The notes below the pieces were generated by a model. That model was not told the origin of the DNA, ran no database searches, and saw nothing but the letters and a program-made list of their open reading frames with translations. From positions 248,001 through 312,000 of the forward strand of contig JAVBVZ010000004.1 of NCBI GenBank assembly GCA_036679405.1: 64,000 nucleotides of DNA, written 5' to 3'. The position numbers and the translations under genes are program-made. The stretch is from JAEYKI01 sp036679405. Its GTDB lineage: Bacteria > Bacillota > Clostridia > Christensenellales > Christensenellaceae. Positions 23,816-31,155 of this stretch are shown piece after piece. Each line of letters begins with the position of its first letter. The first letter of the stretch is position 1.

Positions 23816-24697
23816 TTATTTTTTCCTTTGCAACACAAATTCTGCAAGTTTTCGTAAAGAATCCGCTTTGCTCCCGAATATATCCAAGGCATCCTTTGCA
23901 TCCTGTGTTTTCTGACGCGCAATTCGTAAGGATTCGTCTATTCCGTACAATGTAGGAAAGGTGAATTTTTTTGCAATTTTATCTTTTCCAACCGTTTTAC
24001 CCATATCTTTTTCATTGCCGACAATGTCCAAAATATCATCCGTAATCTGAAAAGTCAGCCCAATATTTTGCCCATAACTGCGAATAGCCTCAATTTGCGC
24101 TTCCGAAGGTCGGCATAAAAGAAGGCCCGACAACAAAGACGCTTCAATCAATGCACCCGTTTTTTTCTCATGCACCAAATAAAGCTCTTTTTCAGTTAAT
24201 ATCTGTCCTTCGTTTTCAATATCACCGCACTGTCCCGTAATCATCCCATGCGCACCTGCTCCCGCAGCAACAACCTGCATCGCTTTGATATGTGCCTGCA
24301 AATTTTCAGGATATGCCATTGTATTACGCAGCATAACCTCAAAACCAAGATTTAACAATGCATCTCCCGTAAGAATGGCGAACGCTTCACCAAACATTAC
24401 GTGGCTCGTCGGTTTTCCACGGCGCAATTCATCGTTATCCATAGCAGGAAGATCATCATGAATTAACGAATAGGTATGGATAAGCTCAATCGCACAAGCA
24501 ATATCCAGCGTTTCGTTTATGTCTCCTTCCAAAAGGCTGTTGGACATAATGTTTAAACTTGGCCGAATACGTTTTCCGCCCGCCATTACGCTGTAGCTCA
24601 TTGCAGATGCCAGCGTCGCATTAATATCGGGCATTTTTAACAACTCGGCCAGTCTTTTTTCCACCAGGTCTTTGTTTTTTTCAAGCAAATCATTCAT
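23816..24697 (-). CDS. ispA: Short-chain polyprenyl diphosphate synthase (farnesyl/geranyl type)
   Basis: Condenses isopentenyl diphosphate with allylic diphosphates. Landmarks are GGKRIRP, the first Asp-rich motif DDLPAMD and the second one TDDILD. Small residues around the first motif and a length near 293 fit the farnesyl/geranylgeranyl group; chain length is not certain. Two starts are possible, GTG at 24709 and ATG at 24697; the ATG overlaps the xseB stop by eight bases and gives the usual length. It shares its operon with ispH, so two isoprenoid steps are expressed together. Confidence 0.93.
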   Translation of the reverse strand: MNDLLEKNKDLVEKRLAELLKMPDINATLASAMSYSVMAGGKRIRPSLNIMSNSLLEGDINETLDIACAIELIHTYSLIHDDLPAMDNDELRRGKPTSHVMFGEAFAILTGDALLNLGFEVMLRNTMAYPENLQAHIKAMQVVAAGAGAHGMITGQCGDIENEGQILTEKELYLVHEKKTGALIEASLLSGLLLCRPSEAQIEAIRSYGQNIGLTFQITDDILDIVGNEKDMGKTVGKDKIAKKFTFPTLYGIDESLRIARQKTQDAKDALDIFGSKADSLRKLAEFVLQRKK

Positions 24698-24914
24698 CTG
24701 ATTCAGCACCGCCTTCGTTTACCGTATTATTAATCATTTCAATTTCCTGTTCATAACGTCCCAGTAAATCCTGTGCGTTTTTTGCTGTTCTCATGCCTTC
24801 TTTATATAAGGAAACCGCCTCATCCAGCGAAACATCCGCCTGGTTGAGCCTGTCGGCTATTTCGCTTAGCTCGGTAATATACTGTTCGATACTTTTTTTA
24901 TTTTCCAACTTCAT
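24690..24914 (-). CDS. xseB: Exodeoxyribonuclease VII small subunit
   Basis: A 74-residue helical-hairpin protein that binds the large subunit in multiple copies and is needed for activity on single-stranded DNA. The conserved segments SIEQYITELSEIADRLN, DVSLDEAVSLYKEGM and RTAKNAQDLL are present. Its start overlaps the end of xseA by 17 bases and its stop overlaps ispA, so translation of all three is coupled. Confidence 0.94.
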   Translation of the reverse strand: MKLENKKSIEQYITELSEIADRLNQADVSLDEAVSLYKEGMRTAKNAQDLLGRYEQEIEMINNTVNEGGAESDE

Positions 24915-26112
24915 CTCTCGCCCTCTTTTCCAACACCTGCGCGGTCAGTAAGCCATCTGCAAATCTAATGGACAGTTCATCACCTTTTTGAACTTTTTGC
25001 ACACTGGTCAGCGGTTTCCCCTGATATTGGACCAGGACGTAGCCTCTTTTAAAAGCGTCTTCCGGATTGAGCAGTGCAATACTATTACTGTGTTCGGATG
25101 CTGCATTTTTTAAATACTCTATTTTCTTTATTAATATATCATAAATTCTCTGTCGGTTAAAAGCAATTTCTTTTGTACGCGTATCAATATTCGCCCGAAT
25201 CCCCAAGCTGCTTATGGTTTTTGCGGCCACCCGAAGCGCATACGCGCGCTCGTCAACTTTTATAGCAGTGAGATGTGAAATTTTTTGCAGGATGGTATGG
25301 ATACCCGCCAGGATTTCTTTTTTATCGGGTATGCATAATTCTGCTGCAGCCGATGGAGTAGGCGCACGGACATCCGCTGCAAAATCACAGAGTGTAAAAT
25401 CCGTTTCATGCCCCACCGCACTGATAACAGGGAGTTTTGAATGATAAACAGCCATAACAATTTCCTCGGTGTTGAAGACGCTTAAGTCTTCTGCCGATCC
25501 ACCCCCTCTGGCCACAATAATAACATCAATACCGCCTTTAACGTTCAAAACGCGGATTCCATGCGCAATTTCAGCAGATGCGCCCTCCCCCTGCACGCGG
25601 GCACCATAAACGGAAAGCTTGACCGTATTGTTTCTCCGAGCGGCGATATTCATAATGTCACGCAACGCAGCTCCATTGGCCGAAGTGACAACGCCGACAT
25701 GAACGGGATAGGGCGGCAACCTTTTTTTGTGTTCCGGATCAAATATACCCGCCTTAGAAAGTTTTTCTTTCAATTCCAAAAAATTCCGGTACAATTCTCC
25801 TTGCCCCGCCACCTGAAAAGAACGCACTACAAAACGGTAACGACCGCTTTTTTTATAAAGCGAAGCCGAACCGCGTGCCACAATTGTTTCGCCGTCTTTT
25901 AACTCGGCCAGATTTTCAATCAAGGACACATCCGTGATAATACACTCAACCAGCGCACCCTCGTCTTTCATAGAAAAAAAGGCATTGGAATACTTCAGGT
26001 TTACCCCGGTCAGCTCTCCTTTCAGATACAGATCGCTCAAAAGGGTATCCGAATACAACTTATCTTCCACATAATTATTTAATTGCGTAACACTCAGGAC
26101 AAACTCATCCAT
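24898..26112 (-). CDS. xseA: Exodeoxyribonuclease VII large subunit
   Basis: The catalytic subunit of exonuclease VII. An N-terminal OB fold begins with FVLSVTQLNNYVEDKL and LYLKGELTG, followed by the nuclease core with VGVVTSANGAALRDI, ARGGGSAEDL and ISAVGHETDFTLCDFAADVR, then the coiled-coil that carries XseB. The Met at 26112 gives 404 residues and lies just inside the folD stop (ATGGATGA overlap); a Met ten codons upstream (26142) would reach into folD without need. Confidence 0.95.
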   Translation of the reverse strand: MDEFVLSVTQLNNYVEDKLYSDTLLSDLYLKGELTGVNLKYSNAFFSMKDEGALVECIITDVSLIENLAELKDGETIVARGSASLYKKSGRYRFVVRSFQVAGQGELYRNFLELKEKLSKAGIFDPEHKKRLPPYPVHVGVVTSANGAALRDIMNIAARRNNTVKLSVYGARVQGEGASAEIAHGIRVLNVKGGIDVIIVARGGGSAEDLSVFNTEEIVMAVYHSKLPVISAVGHETDFTLCDFAADVRAPTPSAAAELCIPDKKEILAGIHTILQKISHLTAIKVDERAYALRVAAKTISSLGIRANIDTRTKEIAFNRQRIYDILIKKIEYLKNAASEHSNSIALLNPEDAFKRGYVLVQYQGKPLTSVQKVQKGDELSIRFADGLLTAQVLEKRARDEVGK

Positions 26113-26950
26113 ACATTTCGCACGCTTCCACCGTATTTTCAAGGAGCATCGTAATGGTCATTGGCCCTACTCCCCCGGGAACAGGGGTTATAAAAGCCGC
26201 CTTTTCAGCAGCTTCTTCAAACTTAACGTCCCCTTTTAATTTGCCTTCCACACGGTTGATGCCGACATCAATAACAACAGCTCCCTGTTTAATAAAATCT
26301 CCGGTTATAAATTCCGGCCGGCCTATGGCGGCAACCAATATATCCGCAGATGCACAAACCGCAGGAAGATCTTTTGTCTTGGAATGGCACATCGTAACTG
26401 TGCAATTTTCGTTTAGCAGCAAAATGGATACCGGCTTCCCCACAATATTGCTACGTCCCACAACTACGGCATGCTTTCCGGCCATATCAATCCCGGTTTT
26501 TTTGATCAATTTGATGCATGCTTTAGGCGTGCAGGACACAAATCCCGGTAAGCCGGTCAAAAGCGCACCCGCACTCTGAACGTGAAATCCGTCAACATCT
26601 TTTTTAGGTGAAATTGCACGGATGACCGCCTGCTCATCTATGTGCTCCGGCAAAGGCAATTGTACCAATATTCCGTGAATGTTAGGATCATCATTCAGTT
26701 TTTCAACCAAGGAAATTAATTCTTCCTGCGATGTGGATTCGCACAGTCTGAAGACCTCTGAGTAAATGCCAATCTGCTGGCAGGCCTTTTCCTTATTATT
26801 TACATACACCTGTGATGCAGGATCTTCTCCAACTAAAACAACGGCAAGACCGGGCGTTTTTTCCCGTTCTTTTAAAGACGCCACCTTGTTTTTTAACTCT
26901 TCCCGTGTTTTCTCTGAAAGCTCTTTTCCACTGATGTTCTGCGCGCTCAT
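26105..26950 (-). CDS. folD: Bifunctional methylene-THF dehydrogenase/cyclohydrolase
   Basis: Interconverts 5,10-methylene-THF and 10-formyl-THF in one-carbon metabolism. The 281-residue chain shows the substrate loop VYVNNKEKACQQIGI with the catalytic Lys, the ILVQLPLPEH motif, the Rossmann segment VVVGRSNIVGKPVS and the C-terminal TPVPGGVGPMTITML. Start and stop overlap neighbours (ATGA with the TsaD-like gene, eight bases with xseA). Confidence 0.96.
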   Translation of the reverse strand: MSAQNISGKELSEKTREELKNKVASLKEREKTPGLAVVLVGEDPASQVYVNNKEKACQQIGIYSEVFRLCESTSQEELISLVEKLNDDPNIHGILVQLPLPEHIDEQAVIRAISPKKDVDGFHVQSAGALLTGLPGFVSCTPKACIKLIKKTGIDMAGKHAVVVGRSNIVGKPVSILLLNENCTVTMCHSKTKDLPAVCASADILVAAIGRPEFITGDFIKQGAVVIDVGINRVEGKLKGDVKFEEAAEKAAFITPVPGGVGPMTITMLLENTVEACEMYG

Positions 26951-27909
26951 AATTCCTCCTTACAATATCTATTATAATAATCTTTTGCCATGACCGATAG
27001 GCCTGCGGCATTGTCGGATGAAAATTCTTTTTTTGCAAATAGTAGTTTCAAGTCTTTACAAGCCGGATGATTCTTGATTTTTTCTTTAATATATGCGTTT
27101 GAAATAACACCGCCGAAAAGCAGGGCCTGGTCTGTTTTTTCAGCATTGCACGCATTCGAAAGGGCTTGTGCAATGGTTTGAGAAACAGCATTTTGAACAG
27201 CCAAGCAAATCTCCTGTTTTTTTTCATGTGCATCCAAAGCACGGTATGCCTGCGCTTCTACGCCTGAAAAATGAAAATCAAGTCCTTCAACACTTGTTTT
27301 AAAGCAAAGCGTTCCCTGTCCATTCCTGGCACATTCCTCCATGGAAGGTCCGCATGGAAATACAAATCCCATTCTTTGCCCCACACGGTCAATCAGCTGA
27401 CCGGCAGGCAAATCCAGCGTGCCTCCTTTTACAGTAACATCGGGCTGCACTGCTTTACTGTTCGGATATACGGTCAGTATTTCACTGGTTCCGCCGGAAA
27501 GATGGACAGCTACAAAACTTTCCGGCACCCGATTGCCTATTTGTGCTGCGGCAATATGCGCATGCTGATGAGTCGTCTCCATAAAAAAGGCGCCCGTAGC
27601 CGATGAAACGGCGGCCGCAATGCTTTTTGAAACCTGAAAAACCGGCATATAAGATCCGTCCTGCGGCCTGGGACGCACAGAAGCCGCCACCGCACGTATT
27701 TCCCCAAGATCCGACAAAAGAATATCTTCAAAAATTTTTTGCAAATTTTTAATATGCAGAAATACGGCTTCAGACTGCCTGATTCCTCTTTGATTTTTTT
27801 CTACCGGCAATAAAACCTTTCTGTTAACCAAAATATCGCCCGCAATATTGCAGACTGCGAGCGATGTGGTATAGCAACTGGAATCAATTCCTAAAAATAC
27901 GGCGGCCAT
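26947..27909 (-). CDS. TsaD/Kae1-like (peptidase M22 family) ASKHA protein
   Basis: An ASKHA-fold protein resembling TsaD, the tRNA threonylcarbamoyl transferase, but divergent. The N-terminal phosphate loop (FLGIDSSCYTTSLAV), the HxxxH metal pair (in TTHQHAHIAAA), a second phosphate loop (VHLSGGTSEI), LLFGGVISN and the late Asp (FSSDNAAGLSV) are kept. The family's usual TVGPGL-type loop reads ASVRPRPQDGSYMP instead. It sits between nusB and folD. Clostridia often carry such a second copy in addition to true TsaD; I judge this to be the paralogue, with unknown target. The ATG at 27909 overlaps the nusB stop (TGATG). Confidence 0.75.
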   Translation of the reverse strand: MAAVFLGIDSSCYTTSLAVCNIAGDILVNRKVLLPVEKNQRGIRQSEAVFLHIKNLQKIFEDILLSDLGEIRAVAASVRPRPQDGSYMPVFQVSKSIAAAVSSATGAFFMETTHQHAHIAAAQIGNRVPESFVAVHLSGGTSEILTVYPNSKAVQPDVTVKGGTLDLPAGQLIDRVGQRMGFVFPCGPSMEECARNGQGTLCFKTSVEGLDFHFSGVEAQAYRALDAHEKKQEICLAVQNAVSQTIAQALSNACNAEKTDQALLFGGVISNAYIKEKIKNHPACKDLKLLFAKKEFSSDNAAGLSVMAKDYYNRYCKEEL

Positions 27910-28319
27910 CAGGAGCAATTCTCCTTTAAATAGCCGCCAATCACGCCATTAATAAACGATGATGCCTTTTCCGATGAATACTTTTTGGCCAAATCGACCG
28001 CTTCATTCACTAAAATTGTGTGGGGCGTATCCGAATCAAACATTTCAAAAAATGCCAATCTTAATATCGCCAAATCCACTTTTGATATTCTGTCAATATT
28101 CCAGGAAATAGAATATTTTTGAATATTCTCATCAATAAAAGATGCCCATTTCGGATACGCTTCAATCACATGGTCTATATAGGCAATATTTTCAGCCGTC
28201 AATTTATCTTTTTTCAGAATGTCCGGCATGTCATATAACGTATCAATAGTAAGCTGTCCGGTTATCCCATACTCGTAGATCAGTTTCATTGCTGTTTCGC
28301 GTGCTGTTCTTCTGCTCAT
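27909..28319 (-). CDS. nusB: Transcription antitermination factor NusB
   Basis: An all-helical RNA-binding protein that with S10 recognises boxA in rRNA leaders. The 136-residue sequence starts MSRRTARETAMKLIYEY and ends in the family pattern VNEAVDLAKKYSSEKASSFINGVI. Its neighbours, the Asp23 block upstream and xseA/xseB downstream, are the common clostridial context. Stop and start overlap the TsaD-like gene and touch the DUF2273 gene. Confidence 0.95.
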   Translation of the reverse strand: MSRRTARETAMKLIYEYGITGQLTIDTLYDMPDILKKDKLTAENIAYIDHVIEAYPKWASFIDENIQKYSISWNIDRISKVDLAILRLAFFEMFDSDTPHTILVNEAVDLAKKYSSEKASSFINGVIGGYLKENCS

Positions 28320-28528
28320 TATTTTTTAAAAAGGGAGGTGAACCAGTCCGCAATCTTTTCCCGAACCTCTGGATGAGCGCCCAAATACGCTCCAACGCCC
28401 ACACAAACAAAAATAAGCAGGGTCGCCCAAAATCCTATTGTCAAGAACAGTATCGCCACCAGCAATCCGATGCACATGCCGGTGAAAAGACCTTTGTTTT
28501 CCCGGACCCAGCTACGGAACGCCTCCAT
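28319..28528 (-). CDS. DUF2273 small membrane protein
   Basis: A 69-residue protein with two membrane helices in the middle (LFTGMCIGLLVAILFLTIGF and ATLLIFVCVGVGAYLGAH) and a basic C-terminus. The family regularly lies next to Asp23-type genes and is thought to belong to the same envelope complex; its exact function is unknown. Its stop overlaps the nusB start and its ATG touches the amaP stop by one base. Confidence 0.85.
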   Translation of the reverse strand: MEAFRSWVRENKGLFTGMCIGLLVAILFLTIGFWATLLIFVCVGVGAYLGAHPEVREKIADWFTSLFKK

Positions 28529-29094
28529 TAGTTACCTCCGCTTGCTTTATTCATCTTGATCGTTTCATCGATCGATGTAACCATAACCTTTGCATTTTTC
28601 ACTTTAATGCCGGAATACGTTTCAATATAATTAACCAGCCCCGCCTGCAGATCCTGTGTGATCTGAGGAATACTCACATCCGGCAAAATACTGATTTTAA
28701 CATCAACATCTACGCCGTCATTTACCGGCACTATACTGATCCCCGCTCCCTTAATCGCTCCGGTTTGCTTTACAAACTTGGCTGCCAGTTCTTCTAATGC
28801 GCTGATCGCAATTGAAATCGTCCCGCTCTCAAAAGAAGCAATCACAGCTGTTTTTGGTCTCTCCTTCTTGATCCCAAAAAACATAAGGCAAACACCTACT
28901 ACCAAAACGAATCCAACAATACAGACATACAGCACTTTAAACCATATGCCGCCGTTAACAATAGTATTGGCTATTTGCGTAAGGTTTTCCGATGGTAACA
29001 GTCCAAAAATAGTCGCTAATACAAACAAGCACAACAAAACCACTGCCACCAGATATATCGTGAATATGATTCTCGTGGATACCTTCATTTTCAT
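28528..29094 (-). CDS. amaP: AmaP-type membrane anchor for Asp23
   Basis: Two N-terminal membrane helices (about residues 8-32 and 50-72) precede a cytoplasmic domain related to Asp23 (SISIVPVNDGVDVDVKISILP ... pattern, with GIKVKNAKVMVTSID near the end). In staphylococci AmaP holds the abundant Asp23 protein at the membrane. The position between an asp23 gene and the DUF2273 gene supports the call. Confidence 0.87.
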   Translation of the reverse strand: MKMKVSTRIIFTIYLVAVVLLCLFVLATIFGLLPSENLTQIANTIVNGGIWFKVLYVCIVGFVLVVGVCLMFFGIKKERPKTAVIASFESGTISIAISALEELAAKFVKQTGAIKGAGISIVPVNDGVDVDVKISILPDVSIPQITQDLQAGLVNYIETYSGIKVKNAKVMVTSIDETIKMNKASGGN

Positions 29095-29187
29095 CGTTTA
29101 TTCCTCCGTGAAAAAGCCGCATGGATATGTCCGTCCGTTCTGTATCTCAGGACAGCCCCTACGGTTTTATCCTTATTTGAGAAGCGA

Positions 29188-29655
29188 TTATTTTACTCTT
29201 TTTGCCTTTTCGGGCTTGGAGGGCTTTTTTTCCGGTACTTCCTCTTCCGGCGGCTCGGGTGTAGGCTCATCTTTAAAGACAACCCCCTGTATGCCAATAT
29301 TGACTTCGACCACTCTAAGGCCGGTCATCGTTTCAATTGCCTTCACGACACTCTGCTGTATATTTTGGCATACTTCAGGAATTGCTATACCGTAATATAC
29401 AATAATATTGATATCTACGGCAACTTCTTCCTTGCCAACCTCCACCTTAATTCCTTTGGAAAAGTTTTTTCTGCCTAAAAATTCCGTAATTCCATCCACT
29501 AAACCGCCGCTCATTCCGGCAACGCCCTCAATATCGACCGCCGCCAGCCCGGCTATAGTAGAAATAACTTCATTCGCAAAGGAAATCGTCCCATTGCTTT
29601 CGGTTTTCAACGTAGTGGTTTCTTCTGTATTGATTGCAACATTCTTATCACTCAT
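29188..29655 (-). CDS. Asp23/Gls24-family envelope stress protein
   Basis: A 155-residue cytoplasmic protein with the family core ISFANEVISTIAGLAAVDIE, GVAGMSGGLVDGITEFLG and VEVGKEEVAVDINIIVYYG, followed by a Pro/Glu/Lys-rich tail. Members form membrane-associated assemblies that respond to cell-wall stress. It is the first gene of the operon that runs to ispH/S1 and has a strong sigma-A promoter, hence probably well expressed. A 92-base gap separates it from amaP. Confidence 0.92.
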   Translation of the reverse strand: MSDKNVAINTEETTTLKTESNGTISFANEVISTIAGLAAVDIEGVAGMSGGLVDGITEFLGRKNFSKGIKVEVGKEEVAVDINIIVYYGIAIPEVCQNIQQSVVKAIETMTGLRVVEVNIGIQGVVFKDEPTPEPPEEEVPEKKPSKPEKAKRVK

Positions 29656-29687
29656 CCAAATAAACCTCCGTTGTTTTATTTGTTTTA

Positions 29688-29716
29688 ATTATAACAGAAA
29701 GGCCTTTTTTTTTCAA
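29688..29716 (-). promoter_or_regulatory. Promoter of the asp23-nusB-ispH/S1 operon
   Basis: TTGAAA (29711-29716), 17 bases, TATAAT (29688-29693) on the minus strand; very close to sigma-A consensus. Confidence 0.75.
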
Positions 29717-29783
29717 TGCCGCTTAAAAATAAAGGAATTATTGTAAGAGGCTGGATGCAAATGTAACATCATAAAATAACAAT

Positions 29784-29815
29784 GAAAAAAACGGGACTAA
29801 AAAGCCCCGCTTTTT
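29784..29815 (-). terminator. Terminator of the Gfo/Idh/MocA gene
   Basis: Eight-pair stem GCGGGGCT/AGTCCCGT with two wobbles, T loop, and a T run on the minus strand. Confidence 0.8.
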
Positions 29816-29827
29816 CATGGCAGTATA

Positions 29828-30976
29828 TTATTTCAGTTCGATCCACGAAGAATCAGCTTCAGCACTGTCTACACAGGCATTTATAAATTTGACACCTTCC
29901 ACGCCCATGGCAACCGTAGGATATCCGTAATCTTCTTCATTGACCTGTTTCCCATCCAGTTTATCATGAACCGCTTCAGAATATGCAGAATAAATATTTG
30001 CATACGCATCATGGAATCCTTCAGGATGGCCGCAGGGCAACCGGCTGAATTTAGCCGCTTCGGGAGATATGTATTTGGCACCGCGGGAATATTTCTGGGT
30101 CGCACCGCCCCGCATGGTTACATACAACGCATTGGGGTCCTCCTGGATAAATTCTACCGAGCCTTTGGAGCCAAAGACACGCACTCTAAGAGCGTTGTCA
30201 TAACCAATTGCCACCTGGGAGCACCACAGGGAGCCGGAAGCGCCGTTATCAAACTTAAGTAATATCTCAGCATTATTATCCAACGTTCCACCCTGTCCAA
30301 AAACATCCAAATTTGCACAAACCTTAGTGATTTTAAGACCTGTCATATAAGAAATCATATTTTCAGTATGGCTGCCGATATCACCTACACAATTGGAACG
30401 TCCGGTCATTTTGGGATCTGTTCTCCAGGGTTTTGCTTCTGCCGATACGTTTTCAATTGAATCAAGCAGCCAGTCCTGTGGATACTCGGCCATTACAATC
30501 CGGACATCGCCAATTTGTCCACTGCGGATGATTTCCCTTGCTTCTTTGGCCATAACATGGCCGGTATAAGTATATGTCACAGCAAAGAGGCATCCTTTTT
30601 CCTTAGCCAGCGCTTGAAGTTCTTCAGCTTCTTCAACCGTAAAACAAAGCGGTTTTTCACAAACAACATTAATCCCTTTGCTCAAAAACAGTTTTGCACA
30701 ATCATAGTGAAAACGGTTAGGGGTTACTATCGTTACAAAATCAATGCAATCATCTCTCTGTGCTTCTTTTTCGGCCATTTCCTGATAGGTCATATAATTC
30801 CTGTCGGGCGCAATACCGAATTCTTTACCCGCCTGGATGATTTCCTCCTCAATATAGGAAAAACACCCACTGACAAGCTCTATCGTCCCGAGCATATTCA
30901 CCGCTCTTCTGTGCACGGCGCCTATAAATGCTCCAGGTCCGCCACCAACCATGCCGTATCTTAATTTACGATCCAT
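29828..30976 (-). CDS. Gfo/Idh/MocA-family NAD(P)-dependent oxidoreductase
   Basis: Members oxidise or reduce sugars, inositols and related polyols. The N-terminal Rossmann motif is YGMVGGGPGAFIG, followed by the EKPLCFTVEEAEEL signature with the catalytic-site Lys and, further on, GDIGSHTENMISYMTG. The substrate cannot be told. The ATG at 30976 has AGGTGA six bases upstream; a GTG three codons earlier lies in that ribosome site. The gene is monocistronic, between its own promoter and terminator, which suggests separate control, possibly through the palindrome at 31038-31049. Confidence 0.9.
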   Translation of the reverse strand: MDRKLRYGMVGGGPGAFIGAVHRRAVNMLGTIELVSGCFSYIEEEIIQAGKEFGIAPDRNYMTYQEMAEKEAQRDDCIDFVTIVTPNRFHYDCAKLFLSKGINVVCEKPLCFTVEEAEELQALAKEKGCLFAVTYTYTGHVMAKEAREIIRSGQIGDVRIVMAEYPQDWLLDSIENVSAEAKPWRTDPKMTGRSNCVGDIGSHTENMISYMTGLKITKVCANLDVFGQGGTLDNNAEILLKFDNGASGSLWCSQVAIGYDNALRVRVFGSKGSVEFIQEDPNALYVTMRGGATQKYSRGAKYISPEAAKFSRLPCGHPEGFHDAYANIYSAYSEAVHDKLDGKQVNEEDYGYPTVAMGVEGVKFINACVDSAEADSSWIELK

Positions 30977-31033
30977 ACTGATCACCTCTCTAAATAATTT
31001 TTATTTTCATGTTGGGAAAATAATATATATTTT

Positions 31034-31062
31034 AGTTTAAACCAGTTTAGTGGGCATGTCAA
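31034..31062 (-). promoter_or_regulatory. Promoter and candidate operator of the Gfo/Idh/MocA gene
   Basis: TTGACA (31057-31062), 17 bases, TAAACT (31034-31039). A 12-base near-palindrome, TAAACTGGTTTA (31038-31049), fills the spacer and resembles operators of LacI-type repressors. Confidence 0.5.
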
Positions 31063-31123
31063 CGTAATTTGTAAAACGTTTTTATTGAATATGTTTCTTG
31101 GATTTTATTCTCAAGAAACCCAA

Positions 31124-31150
31124 TAAAAAAGCGGCCTTTAAGGCCGCCTT
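31124..31150 (-). terminator. Terminator of the hnd hydrogenase operon
   Basis: Stem GCGGCCTT/AAGGCCGC followed on the minus strand by TTTTTTATT, just past the hndD stop. Confidence 0.88.
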
Positions 31151-31155
31151 TTAAC

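Noticed and set aside
26947..27909. Calling this gene tsaD
   Set aside because: The conserved central loop of TsaD is altered and the gene context is that of the clostridial paralogue, so a specific name would overstate the evidence.
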